Part shown: positions 25,650 to 37,318 of the stretch, piece after piece | Position numbering within the stretch: position 1 is the first letter of the stretch | Layout of the letters: each line of letters begins with the position of its first letter | Assembly (NCBI GenBank): GCA_001465935.1 | Contig: LNKV01000003.1 | Location: forward strand, 750,363-814,362 | Length of the DNA: 64,000 nt | Direction: 5' to 3' | DNA from: Clarireedia homoeocarpa | Taxonomy: Eukaryota; Ascomycota; Leotiomycetes; Helotiales; Rutstroemiaceae | Translations under genes and position numbers: made by a program | The notes under the pieces: model-generated | Database searches by the model: none | The model's input: only the letters and a program-made list of their open reading frames with translations | What the model was told of the DNA's origin: nothing

Positions 25650-26455
25650 TTATAACTCGTTGTGCTCCTGTCCACCGCCATCAGTATCAGCAATAACCGT
25701 TTTGACTGCCTCGGCAGCCTCAGAGATGACGCTTTTCACACCTCCTGTAGCGGTATCGCTTGCTTTATCTGCTACGGACTTGGCGGATTCGGATGCTTCT
25801 TCAACGATGGGTGCTTGTTCGACGATACTTTCAGGTTGGGGAACTCCCTGGATGCCCATGAGTTCGGTTTCGAAGACTGTGAAAGGGTTTATTAGTGGGG
25901 GTATAGAAGAGGAATGAAGAGGATGAGCAGCTGGACAGGCAGGTAGAAAGAAACTGGGAGTTTCTTTATTTGGAGCAGGTGGGTTAACATACTCAATGTG
26001 CTTCTAGCTGGGATTGGTCCCATGGCTCTGTCGCCATAACCAAACTCTGGTGGGATGGTGAGAGTTCTCTTTTCTCCGATACACATGTTGATCAAGTTGT
26101 CATCCCATCTATCAAGGAGCAGTTAGCATGAGCTTAGGAAATAAGAGGCGTCGCCCTCCTGCATAAAATCTTCTGGCTCTTGTTGCCCCTCATGAACCCC
26201 TCCATAGGAGACTCACCCTTTGATAACCATACCCTTTCCAACCTCGAAACTCAATGGTTGTCCTCGATTGTAGCTGGCATCGAATTCCTGGCCAACCTTT
26301 CCATCTTCCTCGAGGTTTCCTCTGTAATGCACCGAGATCGTATCGCCCTTTCGTGTCTTACGCTCACATTCGACAGCCCTGGTGACTTCAACCTTGACTT
26401 CTGCAGCGAGGACACTGCTGGTGAAGGCGAGGAGAGCGAGAGTTGAGACGCGCAT
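25650..26455 (-). CDS. FPR2: ER-lumenal FKBP-type peptidyl-prolyl isomerase
   Basis: Catalyses prolyl cis-trans isomerisation during folding of secretory proteins. Three exons: 26455-26217, 26108-25993 and 25876-25650, giving 193 residues. The signal peptide MRVSTLALLAFTSSVLAAE is clear. The FKBP domain spans about residues 35-135 with intact landmarks: DTISVHYRG, EFDASYNRG, GWDDNL, GEKRTLTIPPEFGYG and ARSTLIFETEL. A C-terminal extension of about 55 residues rich in Ala/Ser/Val/Glu looks helical. The protein ends in HNEL, a variant of the KDEL/HDEL retrieval signal, which supports ER residence. Introns of 108 and 116 nt are longer than most here. Such extended FKBP2/Fpr2 forms are usual in filamentous fungi. 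The symbol reflects family membership only. Confidence 0.92.
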
Positions 26456-27897
26456 CTTGATTGATGTTGATTGACTTTGTGACGAGTCAATTGGGTATCT
26501 TTTCTTAGGAAATGTCGAGGATGCAGGTCAAACAAAGAAGATATCCTATTATGTTCCTGTTTTGAACACGTTGTGGTTGGAGTAATTGGCAAATTGAGCT
26601 CTACTGCAGCAAGGATCTGAAAGGTTCAATGCGGAAGAGTGGAGCAGCCAATCATCGTGTTAATTGCTTGGACAGCTAGGAAATCCTCCACATTTCTTAT
26701 TGCTCCAAATTCAATTTATCCATTTCCCCTCTTTCTTACTGCTCCCATTAACTTCTCCTAAACAACTACATGTTTTTGGTTTGCTTCATCAACGTCACTC
26801 AATTCCAATCCGTTTACGATGCTTCACCCGAGGCCGACGAAGGAATTTCGCAAACTTCCCAGGTTCTATCACTTCACCGAAGGGACTAGCCCCCAATATC
26901 CACAATTAAACAGCCACACCTGTCCGAAATCAATCACGAGCGATTGAGTCATCTGTCTGCCTCAATTGACAGTCCCTGCTCCAGCTGAGCTTGGATTCGG
27001 CGCAGGCACACAGCGCAGGCACAAAGCACAAGAGCGGCGGCAGCGAGAAACAGCCTTTTGCATTCCGAATACTGAACAGCAAGGTAGCAGCCAGCAGTCG
27101 CTCCATTTCTCGAGGTCGTCGCTCTTTCCCGAACGTCACCTGTCATCCATCCTCTCTTTTTCGTCTCGACGCGTATGCGAGGCACAACACCATGTACTAG
27201 CGAGAAGCGTCATCATTCGCATGCCAAGAATGAAAGCTATACCTGTTTCTTTCCTTCACGCCTTGTGAGTTCGCCCAACTGGAAGCCCTCCATTGCCCAA
27301 TGGGCTATGCGGCAATCTGCGCCTCCCCTGGTGTGAATTGCACGACCCGGATTGGTATAGCTTAGTTGAAGTGCCGGCGTGGAGCGGGAGAATCTCAGTT
27401 TCGTGGCGGCCCATCTGTGACTCCCCGGCGACTTGCAATCATGAAACTACTTCGAATTTCGGCTTCTGCTTTGTCGCACTCATCGAATCTTCTCACCGAA
27501 GTATGGCTTGCCGCTTCAGACTCTGAGTCATAACCGGAATCAGTTTACTGAAATGCGTTCAAACACAAAAAGGTAAGATATCATTGGATCTCGCTGCAAT
27601 GCCGAGGTGGCAGACCTGGAGGCTTCGCAGTTCTTGCGGACCTCTGCTCAATTTAGCTTGTTTGAATATCTCGGTGTACGCAAGTAGGTAGTTACGGTTT
27701 GATCTCCTTAGCTTCTTTCGTTGCCTATTTCTCTCCTATAAGTTCTGGGAAGATTTCATTCCATTTGTTTTCATTCATTTGGATCATTAACTACCAGATA
27801 TAACACAACGATCTTCACCAACGCCTCACTCTCAATACTCCCAGTTCGAATACAATAATCGCAGATAAAAGAACCGAAGACTTCCTCACCTGCTATA
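26456..27897. other. Intergenic between divergent FKBP2 and the 27.9-kb gene
   Basis: No gene supported. Both flanking genes are transcribed outward, so this 1.4 kb must include two promoters. A pyrimidine-rich tract precedes the ATG at 27898. Confidence 0.5.
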
Positions 27898-28353
27898 ATG
27901 TCATCTTCTGGTTCTCGTGGATATTCGAGCTCCTCTCAACAACCTCCCGTTATACATAACCCCGATCAACACTCAAGCGATTCTGACTCCTCCCACACAA
28001 GAAGCTCCTCCGAATATAATAGCGAGTCAGACATGGCGGGGCGTTCGAGCAATGCGCATATGAGGACTCAACCTATAGGAGAAACTGTGAGGTACAGAGA
28101 CTTTGAAGATCGTATGCTATGCCATAATTCACTACTCTTTCATGTAACTAATCAGTTTTGTTTGGTAGGGCGCAAATATGTCGAGGCTAAACTAACCCCC
28201 AACTCGAAGGGAAGGTTGGTTAACGTCATCCAGCATGGTGACAGCAAAGTTCATTTCGATCCCGATGAACCCTCATCCCGCGAAGCCCAGACTGCACACA
28301 AAAACGAGAAAAGGTCCTCCCAGAAGTCCTCGAAAGACTCTTCTTCTCGCTGA
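27898..28353 (+). CDS. Small hydrophilic Ser-rich protein, unknown function
   Basis: I do not recognise a domain. The frame is open from ATG 27898 to TGA 28353 (151 residues unspliced). A 57-nt segment at 28112-28168 has a GTATGC donor, an ACTAAT branch site and a TAG acceptor. Being a multiple of three, it hides in the frame as an odd hydrophobic insert (NSLLFHVTNQFCLV). Removing it gives 132 residues and joins RYRDFEDR to RKYVEAKLTPNSKG. The N terminus is Ser/Gln-rich and probably disordered. The central KYVEAKLTPNSKGRLVNVI segment looks like the conserved core. The C terminus is Lys/Ser-rich. A nuclear or nucleic-acid-associated role would fit the composition, but that is a guess. Confidence 0.65.
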   Translation: MSSSGSRGYSSSSQQPPVIHNPDQHSSDSDSSHTRSSSEYNSESDMAGRSSNAHMRTQPIGETVRYRDFEDRMLCHNSLLFHVTNQFCLVGRKYVEAKLTPNSKGRLVNVIQHGDSKVHFDPDEPSSREAQTAHKNEKRSSQKSSKDSSSR

Positions 28354-30874
28354 GCACGACCATAATGTTCAATCGATATGACATAATGAGGCAGTGCAGG
28401 CGTGGCACTTTGGTTTAAAGTTTTTTGGGCGATACGATCAGGGCTTAAGCAACAATAGCGTAGGCAGCAAGGCACATTCCGGGCTCTTGGCTTGCGTTGG
28501 GCATCTATTGGCTCTCTGCCTTGTTTTGTTTTTGTGATATTTCGATGTATGGTAGAAAGGGATAAGATTTCTTGCGCCTTGCGGCAACTATTTTTCGGGC
28601 GTTTAAGCTGGGTCGAAAGAGACGTTTGATGAGATTGAAGGGGGACATGTAAGATCATGGATGGGATGGGATCGAATGCGCTGGGCATTGTTTGAATATT
28701 ATCTGTTTTGTCACGGCAATGCACTATGTCAGTTTTAATTCTAGATAGGAAAATTTCTATGACTTTGACGCTTCATGGGTGTTTGTCTTTTGGTTCTGTT
28801 TGTTTGTGTTGTGAGTGCATATATTCTGTTTGTCGCTGCTTCGGCCCTTTTGAGATTACACGTTGCACACGGCTATTATTTCTTTCCATATCCCCTTCTC
28901 GTGTAATGCAGTACTACATGCATGTCTCTGTCGCCTTCTGTTACTTCTCTTATCATGTGATTTTATTTCATCCCCACTTCCTGCTTGCCTGCCTTCCTAC
29001 AGGTGCCCGTAGTCCTACCACCACCTACCAAATATTTCTGCGCAATTTTCCCCGTTTTCCAACGCTGCACTAGAAGCCGCGCCCGGAGACGCCCGAGGGG
29101 CAAATAGGACAGGATTGGATGGGTACGCCCTTCGGTTTTATATTCCCGGGCGACGGGCTGGCACGCTAGATTTGCTGCATGCATATGCTGTTGCTGGAGT
29201 ACGGAAGTGAGGTTTGGAATGTGGATTCCTGGGATCGTGGTCGACGTAGATAGGAGTGGGCGAGGTCTTTTCTGCGGATGTTTGTGATTGTGATGGCTAT
29301 TGTAGTATATGTGTGAAGGCTGGAGAAGGTTTTGTTTAGATTGCCTACTGATAGGAAGTGGATGATAATGCTCTGGATAGACGTTTGGTGCGTCGAAGAA
29401 TATCGTGCGCTCGTACCGGGAGGACGGTACTTGCGGCAAGTTTTATATTGACGCTGGAATTGTGCGATGAATCTAAGGCCATTTTGAATCAGTATGAACT
29501 GGTCTGATTCGCTCTGATTGGTACGGACACGAGTGTGAAGACATTGCAAAGCCATGCGACGTTGGAAGGAAGGTTGGAGAGGTAGGTCCGTGCACATTGC
29601 CGTGCCTTTTCGGCTATGTAAGGGGGGCGAGTCGTGGGTGAGCTATGAAATAAAGTGTAAGATTGAAGGTAGAAGGCTGAATGGAGTGAGGTTGTTTACT
29701 TTCTTTCCTTGTCGCAAACGGCATTTTACTTCGTTTTGGTATCTCGTCTTCGTCTCTAGGATGGCTGGGTTCAGCAATATTGCACTTCTATGCTACCTCT
29801 TCTTTTGAAGAGATATCCAGCCACAAGCTCCCTCCATATCATGTTTATTACCTCTCCTGGGGTTTTTGCCCACAACAGGTTGTTTTTCTGCTCGCAGACC
29901 TGCCCGGCCCAGGCTATGTTTGTCGATCTCTTTCGCCCGTCCAACTCGATCGGAAACTCCTTCCCTAGAAGTCTCTCTCTCCTCTCGATACCTAGTATTC
30001 TATTATTTTCTTGTCGTACTGCATAGTCTGCGTCTCATGCCGCCTTCGCCTCTCGTCTTTTCCGTCTACCCCAGGGGGTCCATCCAAGCCATCCATTGTA
30101 ATGGATATATGTACGGATCTTCAGATATATGCATACTAGAGCCATGGGCCAGCAGCAGATCATTACTGTGTAGAACAAGATATTCTCAAGCACCGCTTGA
30201 CATTGAATTGCCCCATTCTGCCGCACGGACCTGCCATCTTGAAGTTTTGACAATTTGATGGTACCAAGATGGGAAAAGATGATGCCGTGACCCCGAACGT
30301 ACTGACATAAATGAAGGACTTTAAAGTAGTAAAATAATAGGTACCGACACAGAGAATCACGAGAAATCACGTTGGGGACAAAATAGGCATCAACTGTGTT
30401 TCCTGGCCTTTGCACGCTGTGGTTCATTGCACGCTTTCAAAAAAAATAAAAATAAAGAAATGAAGAAAAGTGTTAAGTTATTACATAGACCATAGTAAAG
30501 TTAGCACCTCCCCTCTGGGTTAACCCACTGGATAGGTTGGGGCTTAATTTTAAGTGTTACCTAACCGGCCCACACGCCACAGCCTAACCAAGTGGGCGTT
30601 TGATGCTGTGAGAGAAGACTTCTACCAGCGTGCTGTATTCTTCACCTTAATAAGTTTCTATATTCCCCTTGACTCCACACTTGATGGCCAAAATAGGCAT
30701 CATGGAATACCCAACTGGGGAGCTCACAGAGATGCTAAGCTCCTGCGCCGATAGACTCGCTTTCACTCCCAGTTTCACGTACCCAGACAGCTTTGCTAGT
30801 ATATAATCCTTAGGAATGTATCTATCCCTAAAATTTTACCTTCTCTGGAACGCCTATGACTTCAAAATATCTAT
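28354..30874. other. Intergenic, no gene supported
   Basis: Several 60-160 codon frames overlap each other on both strands without domain signals or splice support. The likely contents are the 3' flank of the 27.9-kb gene and the 3' flank of the SET gene. Confidence 0.45.
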
Positions 30875-32909
30875 TCACTCCTCCCAAATAAACAAAAGCA
30901 TCTGCTCAGGCTTCTCTCCCTTCGATGCACCGCTCAACATTTCGTACTCTGCCACAAATGTCTCGTCTCGAACGATAAGACTAGCCATGTTCTGAACCAA
31001 ATTGGTATTCTTTTGCAACGAAGGGAAGATCTCCGGATGCAATTCATGAAGTTGCGTAGTGATTGTAGCAAGAGTGGTGAGTTCATCTTTAGCGCCGTGG
31101 AAGACGTTGGTGATTGCTGGAGTGGAGATAACGGATTCATAAAACCTGGAGTAAGGTCAGGTGTTAGCATATTTCAAGAAATTCAAAGGGGTGGAGCTGA
31201 ACTTGCGATTTTATATTCCTCATCCAGGTGCCAAGTCTTGGACATTGCAGGAAAAATGTTGTATTATCATTTTCATAAAGGAGGCATACGACATAGATCC
31301 AGAGAATCCAGTATGTTTTATTCCAGTCTTCGGCAAACACAGACCAATCCAGAGGAAGTGGTTCTTCTTGATCTTCCGAGATTAGTCGTAGGATAGTTTG
31401 GGATAAGGCGGGGTAATGTTGGACTAGCAGATGGTAGGCTTGTTCAATGGAAAGTAGGTGAATACTCAATGGTGGAGTAGTTGCGAAAAGCAATTGGTTG
31501 ATTAGGCTGGTGAGATGCGAATAGGCAGATCGTAAAGTTGAAAGCTGACCCAGGCGGTATCTGGATGCTAAGGATTGGTTGTCATTTTGAGGTGTACTTT
31601 AGGATATTAGTTTAGTGACGAGAAAGGGAGAAGGCATGACCTACACGTGGTTGTTGTCCTCTATCTTTTGGATGTCGTATGCTAGTTTCATACTGATGTT
31701 TCTTGTTCCTTCGAGGATTGCCCTGGATAATGGACTTTGAAATGGTTTCGACAGCTTTTGAGGGCAAATCTGTGGATTCTGTAGCAAGTATGATCGTTCC
31801 CGATCGTTTGCCATTATGCAGCATAGAAGATCTATGAGGCCTTCGGGGAAATATGTAAGGGCCGACATCTCAGTACCACTCTGTTCGGTTGATGGTATGG
31901 CCTCAATACTGAACATGAACTCCTCGTCTGGATGGGTCGATTTGAAAGGGAGAGTATAACAACTTTGTGTCTTACGCAAGTCAAATCTATCTGCATCTGG
32001 CTTGAGCTTCAGATGAAATACATCCCTGTTGACTACTCCATTCGAGGGCAGAATGAAACCATAGCCAGATAGTAATTCGCTATTCGACTTATTCCCGTAG
32101 AAGTTGTATATTTGTTCCCCGTCAGGAACGCCAACAGTATGAACCAACTCAAAGGAGCTGTCAGGACCATTGACTTTCCATTCTACTTGGTTTAGTCCAT
32201 TGTGATTACCAATGTCAAGAAGTGGATATAATATTGAGAACCTGTCGTGGCGAATATGATCTTGATCACGTTTTTGCTCTGCGGAGTCGGCCGAAGATTT
32301 CAGCACAAGCCCTTCGGGATCAATCGTTAACGATGGTCGAAAACTCCGACTATCAAATATAGTGGCAGCCCACTGGTAAAGGAGGTAGGTGTAGCCTCCA
32401 TGGCCCGGGTGATCTTGAAGAAGTGATATTCCTTTCCTCCATTGCTCTTCCCATATCTGAACACGCTTCTTGAGTGGAGGTTCTGCATTTGTACCGGCGA
32501 GGAAGATTTGGTCCTCTTTCGGCCACCAGATTGGTATCCCTGAGCTTTGGGAGCTGTCTGGCTGCGGAAGCATTCTGATGTAAGGCCACCATGGAGATTG
32601 CTCGCGTAGCAGATATTGCTGCATGAGGAAGAAATATCCAATGACGTTTGGGTCATCTTTCTTCAGAGTCTGTAGAAACTTGAGGGGAAATGAGTCTGTA
32701 GCTCCAAAATTGACATATGTGCCAATAGCGTTCAAATAAGACAGAGAACTTGCGTGATGACTAGTCACAACTGTTGTGTTGGGAGATATTTGTTTCTTTG
32801 CTCGGAAAGACAGCCCAGTGACAGGATCTTGGTAGACTTCAACATCCTTATGAAGATGGGTTCCTGCGACTTCTGCCCACTTTACTAGATCCTCGATTTG
32901 ATTCGTCAT
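30875..32909 (-). CDS. SET-domain protein lysine methyltransferase (Rubisco-LSMT/RKM type)
   Basis: Transfers methyl groups from S-adenosylmethionine to lysine on a protein, probably a ribosomal or translation protein by analogy with yeast Rkm enzymes. Three exons: 32909-31645, 31596-31207 and 31145-30875, giving 641 residues. A split SET domain covers about residues 20-290: GNHNGLN at about 234-240 matches the NHxxxP-type motif and NFYGNKSNSELLSGYGF at about 269-285 matches the SET C-flank. The C-terminal half resembles the LSMT substrate-binding region. Intron 1 is only 48 nt. Intron 2 (31146-31206) begins GCAAGT, has a GCTAAC branch site and ends CCAG; it is the only model that keeps frame from NIKS into FYESV. 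A GC-AG intron is therefore inferred. A simple single-exon call would truncate the protein by about a third. Confidence 0.87.
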
Positions 32910-33804
32910 ATTGGCTTGGAGAAGCTGATCCGACTAGGACTCTCTGTGACTGCCAAAATTCGACCTCAAATGCTAGCTTGAAAATTGCGATTTCTTCCAC
33001 CATCTGTGGCGAATCGCATTTGGTGCCTGTTAATTAAGGCGTAGAACTAGAAGGCCTGCGACGTACTTAAGATTCCTCGACCAACTCTGCAACTTCGATA
33101 TTCAACTAAAATTTATGCTTTTTAGATCTCTATTCTGGCAAGTGTATATATAAGTTCCCAATTTTCAAATTTCACTTGAACTACGAGATATGTAATTAGT
33201 ATATGTAACAAGAAACAAATCCGAAATTGGTCGGATAAATTGATAACTGAGGGAAGGTGAATGAAGGTAGGGAGGGCAATGGAGTAGAACTATTCGATAA
33301 TTGCCGAATTTCACTTTACGCCGCAAACTAACCTAAATGTATGAGCTCTAGGTCTTCATCGCTGCAAGAAAGGTATCATTTTCGTGTTTGCAGCATCGCA
33401 CCATAGTCTAATGCAGGCGATGTTTACATTGCTGTATTGATGTGGTGTCTCATTCCCATCAAGGGAAATCGATCGAGCTCCGTTGCGTCCTAGGACTACA
33501 GCAACACAACTAACCCACTGAGCTGTGGAAGGGACAGGAGATGGTATTTGATGGCATTGACCAACAGTTGGGATAGAGAAGAAACTGCCAACCCCTTCTT
33601 ACTACGTAATGCGAATTTAATGCATAGATAACATCAAACTAAATCATAAGTAGGTCAGTACGAAGAATACTCCGACGTCCTCAGCTGCCATATCAAATTA
33701 AAGAATATTAGTTGAATTCATTCGTTCTGAAAACAATAATCTTCAACTCCTCGGGCTTGTTTTCAAGATCTCTCCTTCAAAAATACCGCTTACTCGCACA
33801 CAAG
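32910..33804. other. Intergenic between divergent SET gene and SDR relic
   Basis: About 0.9 kb without an open frame worth naming. It is moderately AT-rich and presumably contains the SET-gene promoter. Confidence 0.5.
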
Positions 33805-34589
33805 ATGTCGGCATCCGAGAGCATCATCCTGATCACCGGTAAGTAAATCCTTCCACGCATTCATGCTAGCCCACTATCCTAACTCCTAACACAGGCGAAA
33901 GTCGCGTTCTTGACCTCACAACCGCAAAAGCAACAGCTTCCTCATTCCCCGCATCCCAAATCCTCTGCGGTTGCCGCACTCTCCCCTCAACCCCGCATGA
34001 TGCAAATCTTACAAACCTCATTCCCATCTAGCTTGACGCCACGGATCCCGCATCTATCCACGCCGTCATCGATCAAATCACGGAAAAAGACCAAAAAATC
34101 GACATCCTCATCAGCAACGCCGGCGTCTTCAGCAAGTCCCCGAACCTCATCATCAACCTCAGCGAATGCATCCCCATGAACCTCCTCGGCACGGCTCGCG
34201 TCACTGAAGCGTTTCTTCCTCTCCTCGAGAAATCGCCTTTCCCACAACTCCTCTTCATATCCACAGTTCTCGGCACCAACTCAGCATGATCTGAGCCGAC
34301 TCATCCGTTCGCACGGATCGAAGCTACGGGCTATAGGACTAGCAAGGAGGGATCAAACATATTGCTGGCATCCTATGCATAGGATCCAGCGAGGGGAAAA
34401 TTCAAGGTGTTTGGGATATGCCCGGGGGTTTTGGCGAGCGAGTTGAACGGGCCGCCGGAAATGATGCGCAGTATGGGTGCTGCGCAGCCCGAGAATGGTG
34501 CAGAACTTATTCTTAGCGTTCTTGATGAGAACGAGACGCTGATGAAGGCAAAGCCGTTTGCGACAGAGGTGTTAGGGATTGGTAATTGA
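33805..34589 (+). pseudogene. Short-chain dehydrogenase/reductase (SDR) pseudogene
   Basis: Relic of an NAD(P)-dependent oxidoreductase. ATG 33805 starts MSASESIILITG. A 56-nt intron (33839-33894, GTAAGT donor, CTAAC branch) joins it to the body. One continuous frame then shows SDR landmarks: LDATDP, DILISNAGVF (NAG motif), LLFISTVLG (active-site strand), GYRTSKEGSN (YxxxK) and FGICPG. The same frame is cut by TAG 34029, TGA 34287 and TAG 34380. Each becomes Gln or Arg if one T reverts to C. The Gly-rich cofactor loop is also lost: TGESRVLD stands where TGxxxGIG is expected. The absence of frameshifts suggests decay by point transitions only. Confidence 0.87.
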
Positions 34590-35692
34590 ACTCATGGTTC
34601 GAGAGTCGGATTTATTACTAGGAAGCATCTTGCTGATGTTAGCGTTCATGTCAATTCCCACCAACACAATTTACTCGTTCTTGTTTGTAGTTGCTCCTTT
34701 TTGGGACACTCATTTGGTCGTATTTTGATATTCCAAAACCAGATGTAGCAATCGTAATTATCATTCAATCAGAGACTGCGAGTGCAAACTCGCCAGTTTC
34801 TTCATTGATCGTGGATTTGTGACTGTATCACCGGTACGGCTTTTAGTTTCTGAAAACGGACATAGCCGCAAGTAGGATTCCTCCCATGGTAATTTGGTCC
34901 GGCTGTACCAAACGGCTGGGTCGAGGAATGGTCTGGGCCCAGACACAGTGCAACCTCGTCGGTGCGATATCAACTTTGCTTTTGATGATGATCAGGAAAC
35001 GTCCCACCCTAAGTGACTGATCAATGAAAACCGTTCGAAGAATGAGCGCCGGCGATACTTGTGAGAGGCCGAGCATGAGTAGTGAGTAGATCTTGGGTGA
35101 GCATATAGGCGGCTGCATACGCAAGTCCAACTGTCATATCGAAATCTATTCGCCCATTCCCAGCCCTCGAAGTGAGTATAATTCCCAATTTCCTAATTCC
35201 TGACAAAGTTCCCATCGAGCCATCCTCTTCCAATACGATAATTTAGTCTATCACAGGCGGCAGCTGCACCCTGAGATGTAAGGCACCCTGAGATGTAAGG
35301 CACCAACCGCAAACCTTAAGCTAGCTGGCTCGGCTGGCTAGTAGAATTAGAACTATGTGTAGCGGGAAAGGCCAAAGACATGAAGTTTTTGAAGCGCATA
35401 AGTATAAGTATCAAGCCAGCCACCACTTTTCCGTGAACTTCTCTTACGCTCGTTATGTCTGCGATGGGACCTCCTGGGGCCACTACCTGAAATGCGCGCA
35501 AAGATGTTGCTATACCTGGTTCTTAATCCTTGGATACAATCGCGTACATGGAATCTCGTTCTCCAATAAGGTAAGCTTATCCAAGGCGCGTAGCTGAGCC
35601 CTGCGATACCTTTTCAGGTCTGTTCAGCTTCTTTCCTTTCTCCCTTCCTTTCTCCCTTCCTTTCTCCCCTATGTGATCGCAGCAATTTTGAG
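34590..35692. other. Intergenic, possible degenerate membrane-protein remnants
   Basis: No gene supported. Minus-strand frames at 34761-35233 contain hydrophobic segments but overlap in different frames. A 17-bp direct duplication (caccctgagatgtaagg) occurs at about 35267-35300. Three CCTTTCTCC-type units lie at about 35633-35668, just upstream of the next start codon, and resemble the pyrimidine tracts of fungal core promoters. Confidence 0.4.
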
Positions 35693-36751
35693 ATGGCTCC
35701 AAATCCCAAGGTGCTTGATGGGCGTGATGCTAGTTCTCGGAAACTTGTGCAGCCGCAGTACTCAATCTTCACTCGATTATGGTACTCTGTTCAGATTTGG
35801 GGGGTAAAGGCAGCCATAATCTTGGTACTTCGAACCGTCAGATTCTTCCAGCCACCGCCTCCAGAGTCTCGTCCTACAAAGCTTTTGGCTTATCCATGCC
35901 GACCTAATTTGCGAACGCGAATTTTTATCCCAAAGTCGAAACAAGTCAACAGTGAACCGCTTCCTCTGTATCTCGACCTCCATGGCGGCGGTCACTCCTT
36001 GATGTCTGCCGAGTTTGACGATGAATTCTGTGCGACGCTTGCGAATCGGTTCAATATCATAGTTGTCAGCATTGAATACAGTCTGGCACCGTTGAGTGGA
36101 TTTCCAGTATTGACGAACGATATTATAGCGATCGCACAAGCTACCATCGACAATCCCGACCTCAACATTGACAAATCACGCGTTGTATTGGGAGGTTTCA
36201 GTGCAGGAGGAAACCTAAGTTTATCTGCGGCGCAGATTCCAGAACTGCGGGAAAGACTGAAGGGTATTGTGGCTTGGTACCCACCTATGGACTACACGCT
36301 CTCGCCTAAGGAACGACAAGCTTCACGACCATATCGTAATGCAAAGGATCTGGATGATCTCAAGGATTTCGGTCCTGTCTTCGAATGGGCATATATCCCT
36401 CCAGGCCACGACTTTCGGGATCCTCTCATTAGCACGCGCTTTGTGCGCAAGGAGGATCTTCCAAAGTGGATCTACATTATTGGTGCGGAATATGATATGC
36501 TGGAGAGGGAAGCTAGAGATACAGCTTTTGACCTTGCTGACTTGAGTGAGCAAGAGAGAGAGGATGAGAAGTATGGATTTGAGAGGGATACTCTCAAATG
36601 GACACTTGTGAGAGGAGTTCGACATGGTTTTACGCATGATCTCAAAGATGGGAGGCCAGCGGAAGAGGAGGCGATGCGAAAACTCAAGGCGGAGGAGATG
36701 ATGGAAATGGTAGGCGAGTGGCTATTCAGGGGCCCGTTCGCAAAGGCATGA
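35693..36751 (+). CDS. Alpha/beta-hydrolase fold-3 (HSL-family) esterase
   Basis: Predicted carboxylesterase or lipase-like enzyme; substrate unknown. Intronless, 352 residues, ATG 35693. The hormone-sensitive-lipase family signature is complete: HGGG at about residues 97-100 (oxyanion hole), GFSAGG with the nucleophile Ser at about 170, GAEYD with the acid Asp at about 268, and RHGFTHD with His at about 311. A hydrophobic stretch at about residues 28-48 could be a membrane anchor rather than a cleaved signal. It is the only intact gene between 33 and 37 kb, just downstream of the SDR relic in the same direction. A former functional pairing with the SDR is possible but unproven. Confidence 0.87.
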   Translation: MAPNPKVLDGRDASSRKLVQPQYSIFTRLWYSVQIWGVKAAIILVLRTVRFFQPPPPESRPTKLLAYPCRPNLRTRIFIPKSKQVNSEPLPLYLDLHGGGHSLMSAEFDDEFCATLANRFNIIVVSIEYSLAPLSGFPVLTNDIIAIAQATIDNPDLNIDKSRVVLGGFSAGGNLSLSAAQIPELRERLKGIVAWYPPMDYTLSPKERQASRPYRNAKDLDDLKDFGPVFEWAYIPPGHDFRDPLISTRFVRKEDLPKWIYIIGAEYDMLEREARDTAFDLADLSEQEREDEKYGFERDTLKWTLVRGVRHGFTHDLKDGRPAEEEAMRKLKAEEMMEMVGEWLFRGPFAKA

Positions 36752-37318
36752 ATTATTGTTAGCGATGGTTTGTTCATATGTGGTTGATGTATAGTCGGCA
36801 TGACGGGTCTGAGATGGAAGAAACTCGGGACGTTTCTTAAAATATCAAGGATCATTTGACAATCTTAGCACACATCTACGCTATCGATCAAATTTTGCAG
36901 CGCCTATCTCTGATACAACTTGCATGTCTATAACAACTGCACTGGAGCGACATTGACCAACCCAAGTGAGGATACAGGTCATAAGTATAGTATTGTATTT
37001 CTGATTCTTGCATTTCAGTAATCCTCGGCCAAAACATCTGCCTACTGTACATCTTCCATTAATACAAAGTCGAAGTCGTGAAACATTGCTGTGCTGGGAG
37101 ATATCAAAAACGAAATCCATACTGTAGTGCTCTCTGGTGGGGCATCTCCGCATTCTGGATTTGTCTACTAGCCAAACCTAATTTAAACAACCCTCGCCGA
37201 CATTGGCTCGCCGACAATGGCTCCCCTCCAGTGCTTCAAACATATCCCATATCCATGCATCAAAGGTGGCGTGTGAGAAACTCGACCCTCGCAACGAGGG
37301 TGATATGCAATCTACTCC
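36752..37318. other. Intergenic between convergent genes
   Basis: This is the 3' flank of the HSL-type esterase and of the membrane protein that ends at 37319. No coding signal was seen. Confidence 0.55.

Noticed and set aside
34761..35270. Minus-strand hydrophobic frames that faintly recall an RTA1-like membrane protein
   Set aside because: The matching segments fall in different frames, no start or splice chain fits and the resemblance is too weak to name.
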